DNA of 64,000 nucleotides, taken from Cydia pomonella. Taxonomy: Eukaryota > Arthropoda > Insecta > Lepidoptera > Tortricidae. Below the pieces are notes generated by a model. That model searched no databases and was not told where the DNA came from. It saw only the letters and a list, made by a program, of their open reading frames with translations. This document shows, piece after piece, positions 24,999 to 37,367 of the stretch (position 1 is its first letter; each line of letters starts with the position of its first letter). The stretch is from contig NC_084705.1 in NCBI RefSeq assembly GCF_033807575.1, positions 17,540,019 through 17,604,018 on the forward strand. Reading direction: 5' to 3'. A program made the translations under genes and the position numbers.

Positions 24999-25357
24999 CT
25001 GGTCAAGACTAAGTGCGAGTCGGACTCGTGCACGGACACATAGTTACTTGTTTTTAGGGTTCCGTACCAAAAAGTACAAAAGGAACCCTTATGGTGCGAC
25101 TCTGTCCGTGCGTCCGTCTGTCTGCCTGTCTGTTAGGTACATCGCTTAATATCTCGAGCACTACTTAAGCTATCGAATTAAAATTTGGAATGGTAATGAA
25201 CAACGCTAAACCGGACACATTGAAAGTATTTTTAGGGTTCCCTACCTAAAGGGTAAAACGGGACCCTATTACTAAGACCTCGCTGACCGTCCGTCCGTCC
25301 GTCTTAAAAAGTACAGAACCCTCGGTGGGCGAGTCCGACTCCCACTTGTCCGATTTT
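24999..25357. repeat. Composite of + and - pieces of the 'gagtcggactcgc' family
   Basis: A + head ('agtgcgagtcggactcgtgc', near 25011) is followed by a reversed 3' end ('agggttccgtaccaaaaagt' then TCTG/CCGT tandem repeats, 25056-25132). A second reversed copy runs from 'agggttccctacc' near 25233 to its reversed head 'gcgagtccgactcccacttg' ending near 25350. Short frames across it are repeat-derived. Confidence 0.7.
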
Positions 25358-25867
25358 TTTTTATTAACTATGGTAAATGCCCAATATGAAGAGGGGGAAA
25401 ATTTCAGTCTAGTGACAAGTTTGCTTATGCGCTACCCCTTACACTACGTATACCATGCAAAAGTAGCTTTTCAGAGTACGGACAGCAGGATAGAATACGA
25501 TACGATACGGCCCTCAATAATCCACCCTAGTCTCGGTGCAAGGCCGAACACTGAGCCGCAGGAGTAGGCCTTGAGGTCAATTTGAACCTATATTCCGATA
25601 TCAAAATGATGTCATATTAATATCATTTCTGTCTGCATATTGCTCGTACTTATTCGTAAAATGTATTGGCGAGAGCGAGACGCACGGACGAATGATAACA
25701 TAATGATATAATTTTGATATCTGACTGTATTTAAGTTCGACTTGACCGGGTGTCGGACACTACTTTTTACTTAACTCTAGCGAACACAGTTAGTTTTAGA
25801 CACTTCACTGCAACTGCGTTCCTTGTACTGTATATACAAGGACAGTGACGTTAATAGTTGAAAAATA

Positions 25868-26276
25868 TCTAAATATATAAAAGAAGAAACTGAGTGACTG
25901 GCTGACTGACTGACTGGCATATCAACGCACAGCCTAAACCGCTGGTTCTAGAGATTCCAAATTTGGCACATAGGTTCTTTAGAAGGTCTAGGGGTGCACT
26001 AAGAAAGGATTTTTCAAAAATCACCCCCTAAGGGGGTGAAATGGGGGGTCCAAAATTTATATGGGAAAACAAGATTAGTTATAGAGTATTCCTAACGATA
26101 AATGAGTAAACACGTGTTTCAGGTTTTTTGAGAATTCAACCCCTAAAAGGGGGAAACACGGTGACTAACTCTAAAAATCAAAATGGGTATTATTTCTATT
26201 TATCGGGTCGCTGATTACGAAAATAACAGAACCATTTTTTGCTTAGTACGCGGGCGAAGCCGCTGGCAAAAGCTAG
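25868..26276 (+). mobile_element. Non-autonomous Helitron, 409 bp
   Basis: The element starts 5'-TC (25868) after an A and ends CTAG-3' (26273-26276) before a T, the A/T insertion site expected of Helitrons. A GC-rich hairpin (gcgggcgaagccgc, 26250-26263) lies ten bases before the CTAG. The interior has GACT-type tandem repeats near the 5' end and 'cccctaagggggtga' and 'cccctaaaaggggg' mini-palindromes. There is no Rep/helicase coding sequence, so it would need an autonomous partner. Confidence 0.8.
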
Positions 26277-26279
26277 TAT

Positions 26280-29050
26280 TATTATAAGCGTTCAAAAATT
26301 ACATACCTACTATTACGTATATACATATTATTCAAGTGACTTATAGACAGGTTTTATATACTTACATAATATGCTGTCGCATAAAACCCTTTATCACATT
26401 GAACCCTTGTCAAACCCCGTTTCAAGTCTGCATATTCGGATTTTTGAGGCACTTTAAATAGACAAATTTTAATGGAATTTCAATCAAATTATTTATTCAC
26501 CAAATAAGCTGCCAACGCTTCAGAAATTACATATTCAAGGGTTGCTACAACGTTGGTTTGCTGTTCACTGCGTGATGTAGGTACTCGTGATATTGCTAGA
26601 TAGCAAAGAATTGATTATAACTATATAAGACCTGTAAATATTACGAAAAAATCGAGCCCGTAGTTTGACATGAATAGAAGGCAGCTGTGCTGCGGCATAT
26701 TATGTTTGTTCATAATACTTACATCAGCTGTCAAATTCTAAGCACAAATTTGTGTAAGACTTTACAGACACATGAGGACACATCTTATACAATGAATACA
26801 GTTAAGTTTTCTTTTTTGAAGCCGGTTCTTGATATTATTTTGAAATCCTAGTATCCTGTTATTATTTAACTTGAATTGATATTTAATTGATTATGTTTTT
26901 ATATAGGTATCCGTTTTAACGATCATAATATCAATTCTTGCAGATTGACATGCCTGCAATTATTAATGTAATCTGTATAATGAAATAAATAAATCTAAGT
27001 CTAAATCTACTGTTTTCAATCAAGGTAAACAGGCCCAATGTGAAGGCCAGCCACACTTACCCGTATGCATACTTCTCCGTACTGACCTCATGTGTTTAAG
27101 ATAGTTATTTAGCAGATTTTCAGCTGACTCAGAAGGCTGAGATTCCTTATTGAAATTTGCCAGAGTTTTATTATTGAAGTTATTTTTGTAATGTAATGTG
27201 TATTAAACATTTAAATTATTCTTTGGAATTCGCAACGTTTTGCGAGCCCTACGTGGTACCAACGGTACGGTTGTGCGCGCGAATCAATGCGTTAATGAGA
27301 TCCTTTGGTGTCCGTGCCCATCAGTTTGCTTTTCATTAACCGTTATTATTAACAAGCTTTGATCCTTTCATGTTAAGGGGCACGGGTGATTAAAAATATA
27401 GGTAACTTTGGCGCCCATAAAAGTTGTACCAATAAAATATAAAACTAATGAATTACATATAATTATTCATTTATACAGCTTCGAAGTATTTTTGCCAAAA
27501 TTAATGAGATATCCTTTTAGATCTGAAAATATCATTAGCATAAGGGACCTGTACTCATTTTCTGGCGACTCCATTCATGCACAAACACCGTGACGAGTGG
27601 CGGAAGACAAGGGAAAGTCTTTGGCTAGCAATGTTAGGTACACAAAACAATTGTCTTCAAAGTTTGGTGGTTTCATACCTGCTTGATTTACAACACAACA
27701 TACTTACGTCGTGGACGAAGTAGGTTAATGAAACGCGAAACTAAAAATAAATAGTAGGGTTAAAACAATTTCAAGGCACGTTTAACCCAATTTAGCTTAA
27801 ACTTTAATAACCCAATTTTGAATAGAAACATATTTCATACAAAGGTTGGAAAACAAATTTAAGGATCGATATAGGGTCAGAGCGGTCAGCAACGCTTTTG
27901 GAGAAATCCTTGATAACTTGCGTTACAATTATGTAATGTATGTATATGTATGTAGTGTGTGTGTTAATTATGTACTTAGAACACTCATAATATTTAATAA
28001 TAACATACATGTTAGGCATTGAAGCAGAATTCGGTGTAATGAATTATATTTATAGAGATATAAATAAAAAAATGGAAAAGTGGTAACTTACGTACCGTAC
28101 ACAAATAGTACCTAATCGTGCTTCACTTCTAAACTTGCGATACGTTGACTATTCTGAGAGTTTATGAGTAATAACATCCTAACTGATGAACATTATCAGA
28201 CACTTGACCTACTATTATACTGTGACTTGAGCGACTCCAGAAAAAGCAGGATATTTAAAAAAAAAACTTGGAACTGTAGAAGTCGCACTCGTTCCTCAAT
28301 TCAGAGATATGAAATTTATAATACCTATGTTATCTTAAAAATAAGCTGTTTAACAAAAAAATATGCTGCCATGAAGTTGCCCTCTAACATCTCGTGAGAG
28401 TTTCTTTGTGTTCGGCTATATGATCCGTTACATCAGTTTATCTCAACAAAAAAACACATCTGAAGAAGTTAAATAGTACTTACCATCAATAAAAATACAA
28501 GTAGACATTTTGAACAGAATTGAAATCAAGGAAGAATTTCTTCAAATTTCCGCCAGTTTCATATACATTCGAGATTGAGATCTTAGGTTAAATCGACGAA
28601 GAAGCTTTGTTGTTTTAGAAAGTGGTTGAAGCCAACTTCGGACGTCATTATTAGTATTGTTATAGCAGTTTGTTCCCCTTTTATGCCCCATTGAAGAATT
28701 CTGACCTCAATTTTTTAATCAGCAACCTGTATACGATCTATGTAAGTAAGTACAGTAGTTTTATGAGTCCAACAAACTTTAAATGAACGAGCCAGTGAGT
28801 GCGGTTCCGCCGGTAGCCAACCTTTTGAAAACTTTAGCTTTCATCAAATTTACAAGTTTCAGATTTTTTGTCTGTTCGTGGGAAGCCTGAGACTACATTT
28901 AAAAGTTAAAAAATCTGCCGCTAATTAAAAGTCAGTGCCAACCATTTGGTCGGAGTCAAGAGCTCTCTCCCACAATACACCTAAGATTATAATTTAGCAA
29001 AATAAAATACATAATTTAATACTTATTACAATTTTGTACTTGGTGCTGGT
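26280..29050. other. AT-rich DNA, essentially featureless
   Basis: A possible LINE tail ('gtataatgaaataaataaat', near 26978) is the only repeat trace I see. No exon or RNA gene is recognisable. Open frames here are short and without domain-like composition. Confidence 0.5.
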
Positions 29051-29059
29051 ACCTAGTTC

Positions 29060-29310
29060 AATACAAATTGAATTTTGATTTTAATAAAATATATATATAT
29101 AGTACGTTTTTACACAAATTGGCTAAATTCCCACTGTAAGCTCAATAAGGCTTGTGTTGTGGGTACTTAGACAACGACATATATAATATATAAATATTAA
29201 ATACATAGAAAACACCCATGGCTCAGGAACAAATATTCACGCTCATCACACAAATAAATGCCCTTACTATTGCAGGATTTGAACCCGCGACCATCGGCTT
29301 CATAGGCATA
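29060..29310 (-). repeat. tRNA-derived SINE, minus copy
   Basis: Reversed box B (ggatttgaacccgcgacc region, near 29275) and body blocks ('aaaacacccatggctcagg', 'gctcatcacacaaataaat') match the 10081 family. The tRNA-like head is cut before box A. It faces the + copy at 29521. Confidence 0.8.
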
Positions 29311-29520
29311 TAATATTTTACCTGGTGGTGGGAGTGATAAAACATTTAACTAAATGCCGTTAACAAAGTATTTTAGCAAATATCTACGTTTGACACCTAC
29401 TTATATAACATTCATTTATTCGTTAAAAATAATTATATGCCGCAAACCTTTTGTCTGGTCGTTCTCACATTTGTTTATTTAGCCACCAAAAACGGTATCT
29501 CGATGTTATGCCATTATTTT

Positions 29521-29775
29521 CCAGTCTGGCCTAGTGGGTAGTGACCCTGCCTATGAAGCCGATGGTCCCGGGTTCAAATCCTGGTAAGGGCATTTATTTG
29601 TGTGATGAGCACGGATATTTGTTCCTGAGTCTTGGGTGTTTTCTATGTATTTAATTTTTTATACATATTTATATATTATATATATCGTTGTCTGAGTACT
29701 CACAACACAAGCCTTCTTGAGCTTACTGTGGGGCTTAGTCAATTGGTGTAATAATGTCTTATATTATTTATTATT
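29521..29775 (+). repeat. tRNA-derived SINE, full-length + copy
   Basis: Box A at 29527-29538 (tggcctagtggg) and box B at 29571-29581 (ggttcaaatcc) are intact. The body includes 'gatgagcacggatatttgtt' and 'gcttactgtggggcttag', and it ends in an ATTT-rich tail. Confidence 0.85.
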
Positions 29776-29779
29776 TATT

Positions 29780-30695
29780 TATTTATTCTATGTACGAAAG
29801 CGCCAATGATGATGATTCAATAAGCAAAGATTTCTATCCCAGTGTAGCAACTATTCCGTGCAGATGTGCCAAACAAAGTTACCTAATTACCAAACTTTAT
29901 CCTAACCGCGATGTGGGTCTGACACGTACGCTGTTTACATTATGTTGTGTATATAAAATTTTCCCGAACATATAACCACGTAACAGTCATTAAAAATGGA
30001 ATGGAATTTAATGTTACGCTGGGATACCGTAAACAGTGAAATGGGTTTTCCAATGATTGTTACGGCTATTATGATTAGTATGGCAGAAATAATATTTCCC
30101 TCCATTTATTCGTAGCAGGAATACAAAACTTAATGCAAATGATAACTAATACTTATTGTCGCCTGCTCTCTCTTTATTCGTGAAAATAATAATTTCCTAC
30201 CATTAAAGCTGGAGGCTATCGTACACGCGTGAATCTCTCTTGTATGTTCTGCATCAAAAGTAGCTGATAGCTCAACAAAAAAATATCTCGATATACAGAG
30301 GGACTTCAAATTGGTAATACAAAAACACTTGATTGTAGCTCAGTTAACGCCGTACAGTATACTACATTAACTCTGTTGTTAAAACTTGCTGTAGTTAATT
30401 ATAGTTAATTTTGTAATAAAACTAATTAAATAATTAAAGTCCCGAAGTGTGGTTAACCCACATTAAATACATAACGGTCATACATGTCACTCATACTTTC
30501 TTTGACAAGTGACTTATAGACTGCGAGCCAGGAACAGATTTCCATGACCAATCGCCTCCCAGACGAAAGCTCGTACAATGGTTAAGAGCTATGTATGATG
30601 AACCCTCGTGGACTTCAGCTGCCGCTCCGTTGGTGGGTCGAGGATTGGCAGCCACCAAAACACGTAAAAAAATTGTCATCGCCTCCCGTTTTATA
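29780..30695. other. No feature recognised
   Basis: Mostly AT-rich. A more balanced patch at 30490-30690 has an open minus frame with no recognisable domain, and I do not call it a gene. Confidence 0.45.
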
Positions 30696-30700
30696 CTTTG

Positions 30701-31036
30701 TCAGATGATAGTTTAGATGCTATTGTTAATTTTAAAAAAAATCAGCCGATTGTATCGCGGTGGTAAGAACGTCAGCTGGTCACATGAAGATGTAAAAAGT
30801 AAGCCCTTTACTTTTTTATGATAGTAATAAAAAAATCATGAAACTCTGCATGTAGCATTAGCATTCCATCATGCGTTTCAAATAAACGGCGTTTAAATTT
30901 ACGCATACTTTGCGGACATAAAGTGGTAAGGCATGTATTTTTTACATGTTTATGTGACCAGCTGACGGTCTTTCCACCACGATACAACGGGCTGACGGTT
31001 TTTTTATTTCGTGATAGCATCTAAACTCTCATCTGT
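30701..31036. mobile_element. MITE with long terminal inverted repeats, about 336 bp
   Basis: The arms are about 95 nt. 'cagatgatagtttagatgct' at the left pairs with 'agcatctaaactctcatctg' at the right. Inner blocks (tgtatcgcggtgg/ccaccacgataca; cgtcagctggtcacat/atgtgaccagctgacg) continue the match. The centre is unrelated AT-rich DNA. It is palindromic and non-coding. Confidence 0.8.
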
Positions 31037-31153
31037 CAACTCTGCCCGCGGTCTATTACTAATCAAAACACTTTTACTTAATATATAGATGCCATTGAAA
31101 TTCTTTAACTGTCTTTGTTAATCATTATGTTAGGATAACCATGTAGAGCCTCA

Positions 31154-32110
31154 AATAAGCGGCCAAGTGCGAGTCGGACTCGCGTTCCAAGGGTTCCGTA
31201 CATCACACGATTTTTAAATAGTGGCTTTGCAAACTGTCAACCTCACTATTATTTATTTACTATAGATATATATAACTAAAAATCGACTACAATAAAAAAT
31301 CCGCGCCACATATCTATCTTAGGCGTCATCCCTATAGTCATATTAGGTACCTACTACGGATATACGGGCATCGGATCACGCGCAGTGCCCCCTGTAAGTA
31401 GCCCCGTTTATATGAGGACGCCTTTGGTGTCCAGGAAAAAAATACTTCCTTCGTAAAGTCATCACCGCGAACTCACAATATTCTTTAGCGAGCCAACCAT
31501 TCCTATTTATAACAATTTCAAAAAAAACGAAACATCAGAGAAGTCCTATGTGACTATCGAACCTACTCACACAATTTCACGAGAGTTGGTAATACCTTCG
31601 CAGCGGTAATTAGTGTTACACGTAACTTAAGTTTTTTCTTAAGTCCGACTTACGATTGATTATAGATTTCTAATAGGTTTTCTTGTAATCTTTAGGTAAA
31701 GAACTATTATGCGTATTTTTTTTTTCAAAGAAATAAAGGGGGGAAGGGTAATTTTTTGCACATTTTCATGAATAACTTCAAAACTAATTATTTAAAAATT
31801 ATAAAAAAAAAACATATGTTTGAGATTCCCACAATGAGCCTTTTCATTTGATATATAACACAATATATTTTTCAAGACTTATTTTTAATTTTCTCTTTTA
31901 CCCCCCAAAAGTGGCCCCTAGGTTTATATTCATTTGTTTATGTTCCAAGTCCGGCTTTGGGTCACAGATTTACATATGTGTGCCAAATTTCAACTTCATT
32001 GGTTCAGTAGTTTCGGAGCAAATAGGCTGTGACAGAAGGACAGACAGACAGACGCACGAGTGATCCTATAAGGGTTCCGTTTTTTTCCTTTTGAGGTACG
32101 GAACCCTAAA
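31154..32110 (+). repeat. Near-complete copy of the 'gagtcggactcgc ... gggttccgta' family
   Basis: The head 'gcggccaagtgcgagtcgga' and the tail GACA repeats then 'ggtacggaaccctaaaaat' are both present, about 950 bp apart. The interior differs from the 20399 copy and lacks the 286-bp array. Confidence 0.75.
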
Positions 32111-32499
32111 AATGGGATAAGTTTATAATCAATAAATAAACTTTTGATTATTTTAAAAGCATGAGATAAGGAAAGATGTGTGAAAAACATTGATTTTGTA
32201 TTACCAGTTTAAAGTAGCCCGGTATAACAAATAAACTGTTACCTTACCCTTACTGTTACCTTTGAACCCAAATTGTCGAGATGTTTCTCTACTTGGAAAG
32301 TATTCAAGGGTGGCAGATGCTTTTGCTTTTTGTATAATATACTATACATATTTGAATTATTGTACCCATTTAAAAGAGGCCAGGAAAACAATGTGGCTCT
32401 GAACCGGCCGTTAACTAAAAGCCAGGGCTGGTGGACAGTTGAGCAAGATTAATCGCCAACTCATCAATAACGGCCATCGCGATTAGCGCCATGTCATAC

Positions 32500-32521
32500 T
32501 CATACATACATACATACACAC
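32500..32521 (+). repeat. ACAT/ACAC microsatellite
   Basis: A short 'catacatacatacatacaca' tract, with nothing around it to suggest function. Confidence 0.8.
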
Positions 32522-32844
32522 GGTTAAGTGTATAGCGTTCAAGTGCTGCTGGCCTTCCGTTTTGCAAAACTGATAACATATATAATATACAGTGTGTAAA
32601 TCAAATACGGGCGATAAATTAAACTAGATCTAAAATTTATCCGTTTAATCATTGATTAAGAAGTTTTATTAAGGTACGCTTAATTATGACTCCGTAATAA
32701 ATTTTTGAACATTTGACATGACATTACGATTGCGAGTGTTTTATAGTAGGTAAATGCCAACAAGCGTTTACAGTTATGTACTTATGTACTCTAAAAAGCT
32801 CATATTGAAAGCTCATAACTAGGGTATAACTTGTTTTTTCTTAC

Positions 32845-32935
32845 ATACTACGTCGGTGGTAAACAAGCATACGGCCCGCCTGATGGTAAGCGGTCACCGT
32901 AGGCTATGGACACCTGCAACTTCAGAGGTGTTACA
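32845..32935 (+). repeat. Short copy of the 'gtcggtggcaaacaagc' repeat
   Basis: 'tacgtcggtggtaaacaagc', 'gcctgatggtaagcggtc' and 'ctgcaacttcagaggtgt' match the first 90 bases of the 8160 repeat. Confidence 0.7.
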
Positions 32936-33099
32936 TGCTTTACATTGGCGGACAAATTATTTTCTATGGTTAATATTTTCATTGTATTTCTAAACAAAAT
33001 TTATCTCAATATGCTTCTTATGCTTACCACTACTAAGCTTACCCCAAACTTGGCAAAGCTTGTACTTTTGGTATTAGGCGATTATATACATACGTATAC

Positions 33100-33205
33100 A
33101 TAAATACAGATACGTATAGATAAATACATACTTATAGACATAGAAAACACCCATGACTCAGGAACAAATATGTGTGTTCATTACACAAATAAATGCCCTT
33201 ACCGT
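33100..33205 (-). repeat. Partial tRNA-derived SINE, minus
   Basis: 'gaaaacacccatgactcagg' through 'acacaaataaatgccctta' is the body of the 10081 SINE reversed. The tRNA-like head is missing. Confidence 0.65.
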
Positions 33206-33725
33206 CCGCTGTATGCTGTTAAATATTAGTGAAGTCAGTATAGAATTTACACACTGTATATTAGAATAGCGTCTGCTGACTTCGTTAGTGTGCCAACAGA
33301 CCTTTACGGGGTGTTATTTTCCACATGAATAAATCCCAGATTAACAGGAATCAAATATCTCGACTCTTTTCCACGTTTAAATCCAAGCACTCAAAGATCC
33401 ACATTGCTAAACGCTAAGCAACTTTCATATTTGTAAAGTGTCAATGATAAATCAGACGTCAGTTACTAAGGTTCCTACTCTGTATAGGATTTAATGAGAC
33501 CGTAGTATATGGTAGATAAAATATAATTTTGCTAGAATTAAATATTTTACTAGTATTTTAACACAGTTACCTAATAATATTACCTACTAATATTTGCATA
33601 CGTAACACTTGGCAGGAGCGGCGATACAATAGAACATTGTGCAACGATAAGGGTAAGTGAAGCTTTGGATACGACCCTTAAAGACCCGAGTTCGCAATAT
33701 TCTTACCCCTGGAGTTACACACAAT

Positions 33726-34158
33726 GTTTTTCATCACACTTGCGAAGAAAAAACTAAATTTTAAGCGAAATAATTCTTAAATATGGTGACATATCAAATA
33801 TTCGTTCGCCATTTTGTAATTTCTTGACAGGTTAGGCATCGAAGGCACAGACCTATCCGACATTCAGCCATGATTAAAAATTATGAAAAAATATTTTAAA
33901 TGGCTGTTAAATTAATCAAATATTTTTTTTTAAACATAAACAAAAATATTAAATTATAAGCGTCAGTATATTAAAATTAAACTCAATTATGCTACTTCGT
34001 TTGTATGAATAAATGACATAATTAAAAAAGCTATAACTCCCTAGGGAGTTATAGCTTTTTTTTTACAACCCAAAACTCCTGCGGGAACAAAATAGCCCTT
34101 TGTCCTTCTGTACACCTGCATGAAATAAGATCTTTTTCGAGCAAGTGTGATGAAAAAG
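33726..34158. mobile_element. Inverted-repeat MITE, copy B, with a perfect 38-bp central palindrome
   Basis: Ends 'tcatcacacttgcgaag' and 'gagcaagtgtgatga' and the internal order match copy A (17441-17853). Similarity also extends left of the arms to about 33700 ('cttacccctggagttac'). At 34024-34061 there is a perfect palindrome (arm 'aaaaaagctataactccct'), which copy A lacks in this length. Confidence 0.7.
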
Positions 34159-34265
34159 TTTTTATCTAATGTCAATTCGCTTTTAAATGGTGACGCGAGA
34201 ATAGAAACCATAATCATAATCGTCAAATTTCTATAAATGGATATGTGGCACTATGGCGGTGTTGC

Positions 34266-34420
34266 CAGTACCAGACCAAGACAAGTCGAGAAGGATATCG
34301 GTATGACACGCAGTGCAAGTGTTATTTATACGTCGTAATTTCATAGAATGTTGACGTTTAAATTAACACTTGCACTGCGTGTGCTATCAAAATCATTGCA
34401 GAGTTGTCTTGATCTTACTC
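34266..34420. mobile_element. MITE of the 'gtcagaccaag' family, decayed copy
   Basis: Left 'ccagaccaagacaag' and right 'cttgatcttactc' are inverted. An inner pair ('acgcagtgcaagtgtta' / 'taacacttgcactgcgt') is still perfect. A TA follows the right end. Better preserved copies lie at 45828-45979 and 58217-58369. Confidence 0.65.
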
Positions 34421-34596
34421 TATCAATGTAAACTTTTACATTACCTGTTTAAAAAAATAAGGGTGTTAATCACTGGCATCTGGCAAGATTACGCATAATC
34501 AGTATAGAAATAAATTGTATATGTGTTTTCCTATTTAAAGGGCGTTCATTTAACTCAAATTTAGTTACTGGTAAAATAAGCCAACCTAGTCAAAAC

Positions 34597-34676
34597 AAGT
34601 ATTACTTTTAATACAAGCTCTTTAATATATTTGTCGACACAAATATATTAAAGAGCTTGTATTAAAAGTAATACTT
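34597..34676. repeat. 80-bp palindrome: 38-bp perfect arms, 4-nt spacer
   Basis: The arm 34597-34634 (starting aagtattacttttaatac) is exactly the reverse complement of 34639-34676, with only 'cgac' between. The sequence is AT-rich and resembles no other repeat in this window. It would extrude as a cruciform or, if transcribed, form a perfect hairpin RNA. Confidence 0.95.
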
Positions 34677-34699
34677 TTTTCAAATTTACGTTTATTTTC

Positions 34700-36780
34700 T
34701 CTTACACACTACTCGTACAAGCATAACAACAACTATAATTTATTCAAAAAAACTTGTTATATCTCTTAGAAAAATAGCTCGCATTTTTAATAACTTCAAG
34801 TTGCGAGTAATGAGAAAAGTTTAGCTTTCAAGTTTTTTTTTTTCGTTATAAGTTGTTCACCGACATTTATTTATCAGCCGTATGAAATATGCCAACGTGG
34901 ATCTTAATAAACAACGGTAAAATGTTGCTGTTAGAAAAGTCTGAAGTTTGGTGATGTAAAATTTCGGGTACCTTTGGCATTTGAGCTATTTGAAAGCCTT
35001 TTTAAAATACCCTTCAGATCTTTTACCCTATTGCGTCAGAAGGACGGTAATGTTTTTCGAGCGTATATGCGTCCGTAATGTATGTCCATCTTTTGGTACG
35101 TCATACAGCCCAAACGGGTGGATGGGTTTTTACATAATTGAGGTATTGTTGAATTTTTATGTAGCAGTCGGTTTTTTTGTAATGTATATCATATATTTCT
35201 TTTTTATTAATCTAATATCAATAAAGTTTAATTTTATGTAACAATAACTTATACATAAACTTAAAAATAATAATAAAATAATAAATAAATAATTTACTTG
35301 TTAGGAATTTGAAAAAAGATAGGAACATTATTTCGAATCTAAGAAGAATTAGCTCTTTTGACCCCTATCACGCAAAAACTCTAGAGCTTTAATACCTATA
35401 TCTTAACGACCACTACTGTCATGTTCTCCGCTACTAATAGCATTTCTCAACCGATTCTCGTGAAATTTATAAGTTCGATAATTAAACCTAGGTATAGATT
35501 TTTTTTGCCTAATCAGGATTTGGAAATTTAAAAAAATGGCGATGCCGTGGAGGTACGTACGCGAAGTCTACAGCCCACAGAGCCACTTCTAATTTACTTA
35601 TAATAATAAATTAAGATTATTCCGAGTTTTCTTAGTAAATCAGTTCTCCTCGAAAACAGTTTTCGCAATTTTATAGAAGTATATAAATATACGGGCGTAT
35701 GGAGCCGAAATATTGATTTAGGTCTACGTCATAGGCCCTATTTAGTTTCAAAATATCCTTGTCAGCGTCGCAAACATTACTTAGTAACCAGTAAGTACGA
35801 GAGCGAAGTATTCGATATACACACTAATAAAGCGTAAATTCATAACGCCCCGAGACGTGAGTGCGTCCATAAAATCACCCGCGCTACTAACCCCGCTGTA
35901 TGGAGCCCCATATTACTTTTATGCTTTATAAGACGAAGTTTTATGTCTTATCCCTACTGCGACGAAATATCGACGGAAAACGCGGTCAGAAGTTGTTTAT
36001 AAGAAACTTAATCTATGTACAGTTGCCATCAGAGATATCGCAACGGCCAAGGTGCAAAGCTTCTATTGTTAAGGCGTTTAAGTGTTCAGGTATTTTTGGC
36101 CACCTTGGCGAATATATCTGATTGCGACAGTCCATTTGCTGTCGGTGTAATTGTTCAAGAAAAAGAACTGATGTTCTCACATACTTTTATTTAGGTTGAC
36201 TGCGTACTTTGCAATTCGGAGTATTTCTTGAATGCAATAATATGCTAATATGGAGCTGTTCTGATTATAATATAATAATATATGAATAAATAAGACATGC
36301 TGATAAGAAAAAGTACAGTCAGCAATAAAAGTGTGTGTCACAAAAAAAGACAGTAACTTGCTCAGTGTCGGATTCTCAACATACAGTCTGTTACTGGCAA
36401 GTGGGCTTTTTTTTAAAGTAGGGTAAAGTAACATAGTTCTCTAACTTAACCATGACCTTAATTTAGTTAATAAACTAATATTCAGACTTTATTAACTTTC
36501 TAACAAAATTTTAATTGCCAGCAATGTACATCGCAGTGCATGTGCATCGCTTTTTAGCGATAAGACCGCCTGTTGTCTGCCTCTACATTTAATCGATTGT
36601 TTATTTTTCTTGTAGCTCTATCTATCTATCTATCTATCGCAGTAAATTGACAAGTAAGTGCCAATGACAGCCCTTCGTTCTTTGTTTATTGAATTGCGAC
36701 GTTTATTTCAAGAGTTAGCGATACAATTATTACTACCCTTAAGATAACTACGGCCAATTAAAGGCACTTGTCTCATTGAT
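34700..36780. other. AT-rich DNA, no gene seen
   Basis: A TCTA microsatellite lies at 36617-36638. Otherwise there are only scattered short frames, none with a recognisable domain or splice context. Confidence 0.45.
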
Positions 36781-36785
36781 AAACA

Positions 36786-37131
36786 CTTTATTCAATTCAA
36801 TTCAATTCAATATTTTTAATTCGAATAATACAATCCATATTATTGTTAGTACATAGCACAGCAAAACTTATAAATCTATGTTAGTGACACCTATAACAAC
36901 AAACAAAAATAAAAATAATAATAAACATTAATTAAAAGCGGCGCGGTGCGGCGAGCGGTGGCGCGTGCAGCCGTACCCAGCGCGCGAACAAAGGCGAGTC
37001 CCAGCGCTGCGCCAGCACTTACTTAGAATTAGAAGTTTACTTAGAATACTGTTTGGGCTACTGCGAAGACGGTTTAGTAATGACGCACACCGCTTTCTAA
37101 CTATTGCGTCGAAACTATCAGTGTGCGCCAA
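36786..37131 (-). pseudogene. LINE 3' end: ORF C-terminus, 3' UTR and TTGAA tail
   Basis: On the minus strand about 67 codons read FDAIVRKRCASLLNRLRSSP then NSILSKLL and stop at 36928-36930. The 'A-I-x-R-K-R-x-A-S-L-L-x-R-x-R-x-S-x-N-S-I-L' pattern is typical of the end of jockey/CR1-type LINE polyproteins in moths. An AT-rich 3' UTR follows and finishes in four TTGAA units (36791-36810 read on +), the tandem tail common to such elements. The copy is 5'-truncated, as usual for target-primed reverse transcription. Confidence 0.7.
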
Positions 37132-37367
37132 TTATTACCAACTAAATGAAACTTAAATACAAACCCCACATCTTAATATTTATTTTTTAAAACAAATTAC
37201 AGTAATGGGTCTTATTAACAAATCCCTGGGGAGTCATTTTTGCACCTTTAAAAACTTGAAGGGATGTTTTCTATGTTTTTTAAAATCTTGTGCACAGTTT
37301 TGTTACTAGTACCAAGCAATACGAGTACTTGGATGTTGTTACTTGTCTAAAATGCTCGAGAATCCTT

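Noticed and set aside
24692..25149. Open frames on both strands (91-115 codons)
   Set aside because: They run through pieces of the 'gagtcggactcgc' repeat family and into flanking AT-rich DNA; no domain and no conservation of frame.
30491..30679. Minus-strand gene
   Set aside because: The 62-codon frame has no domain and no splice sites, and the patch ends directly at a MITE.
34597..34676. Conventional microRNA precursor
   Set aside because: The stem is too perfect and the 4-nt loop too small, and I recognise no known insect microRNA seed in either arm.
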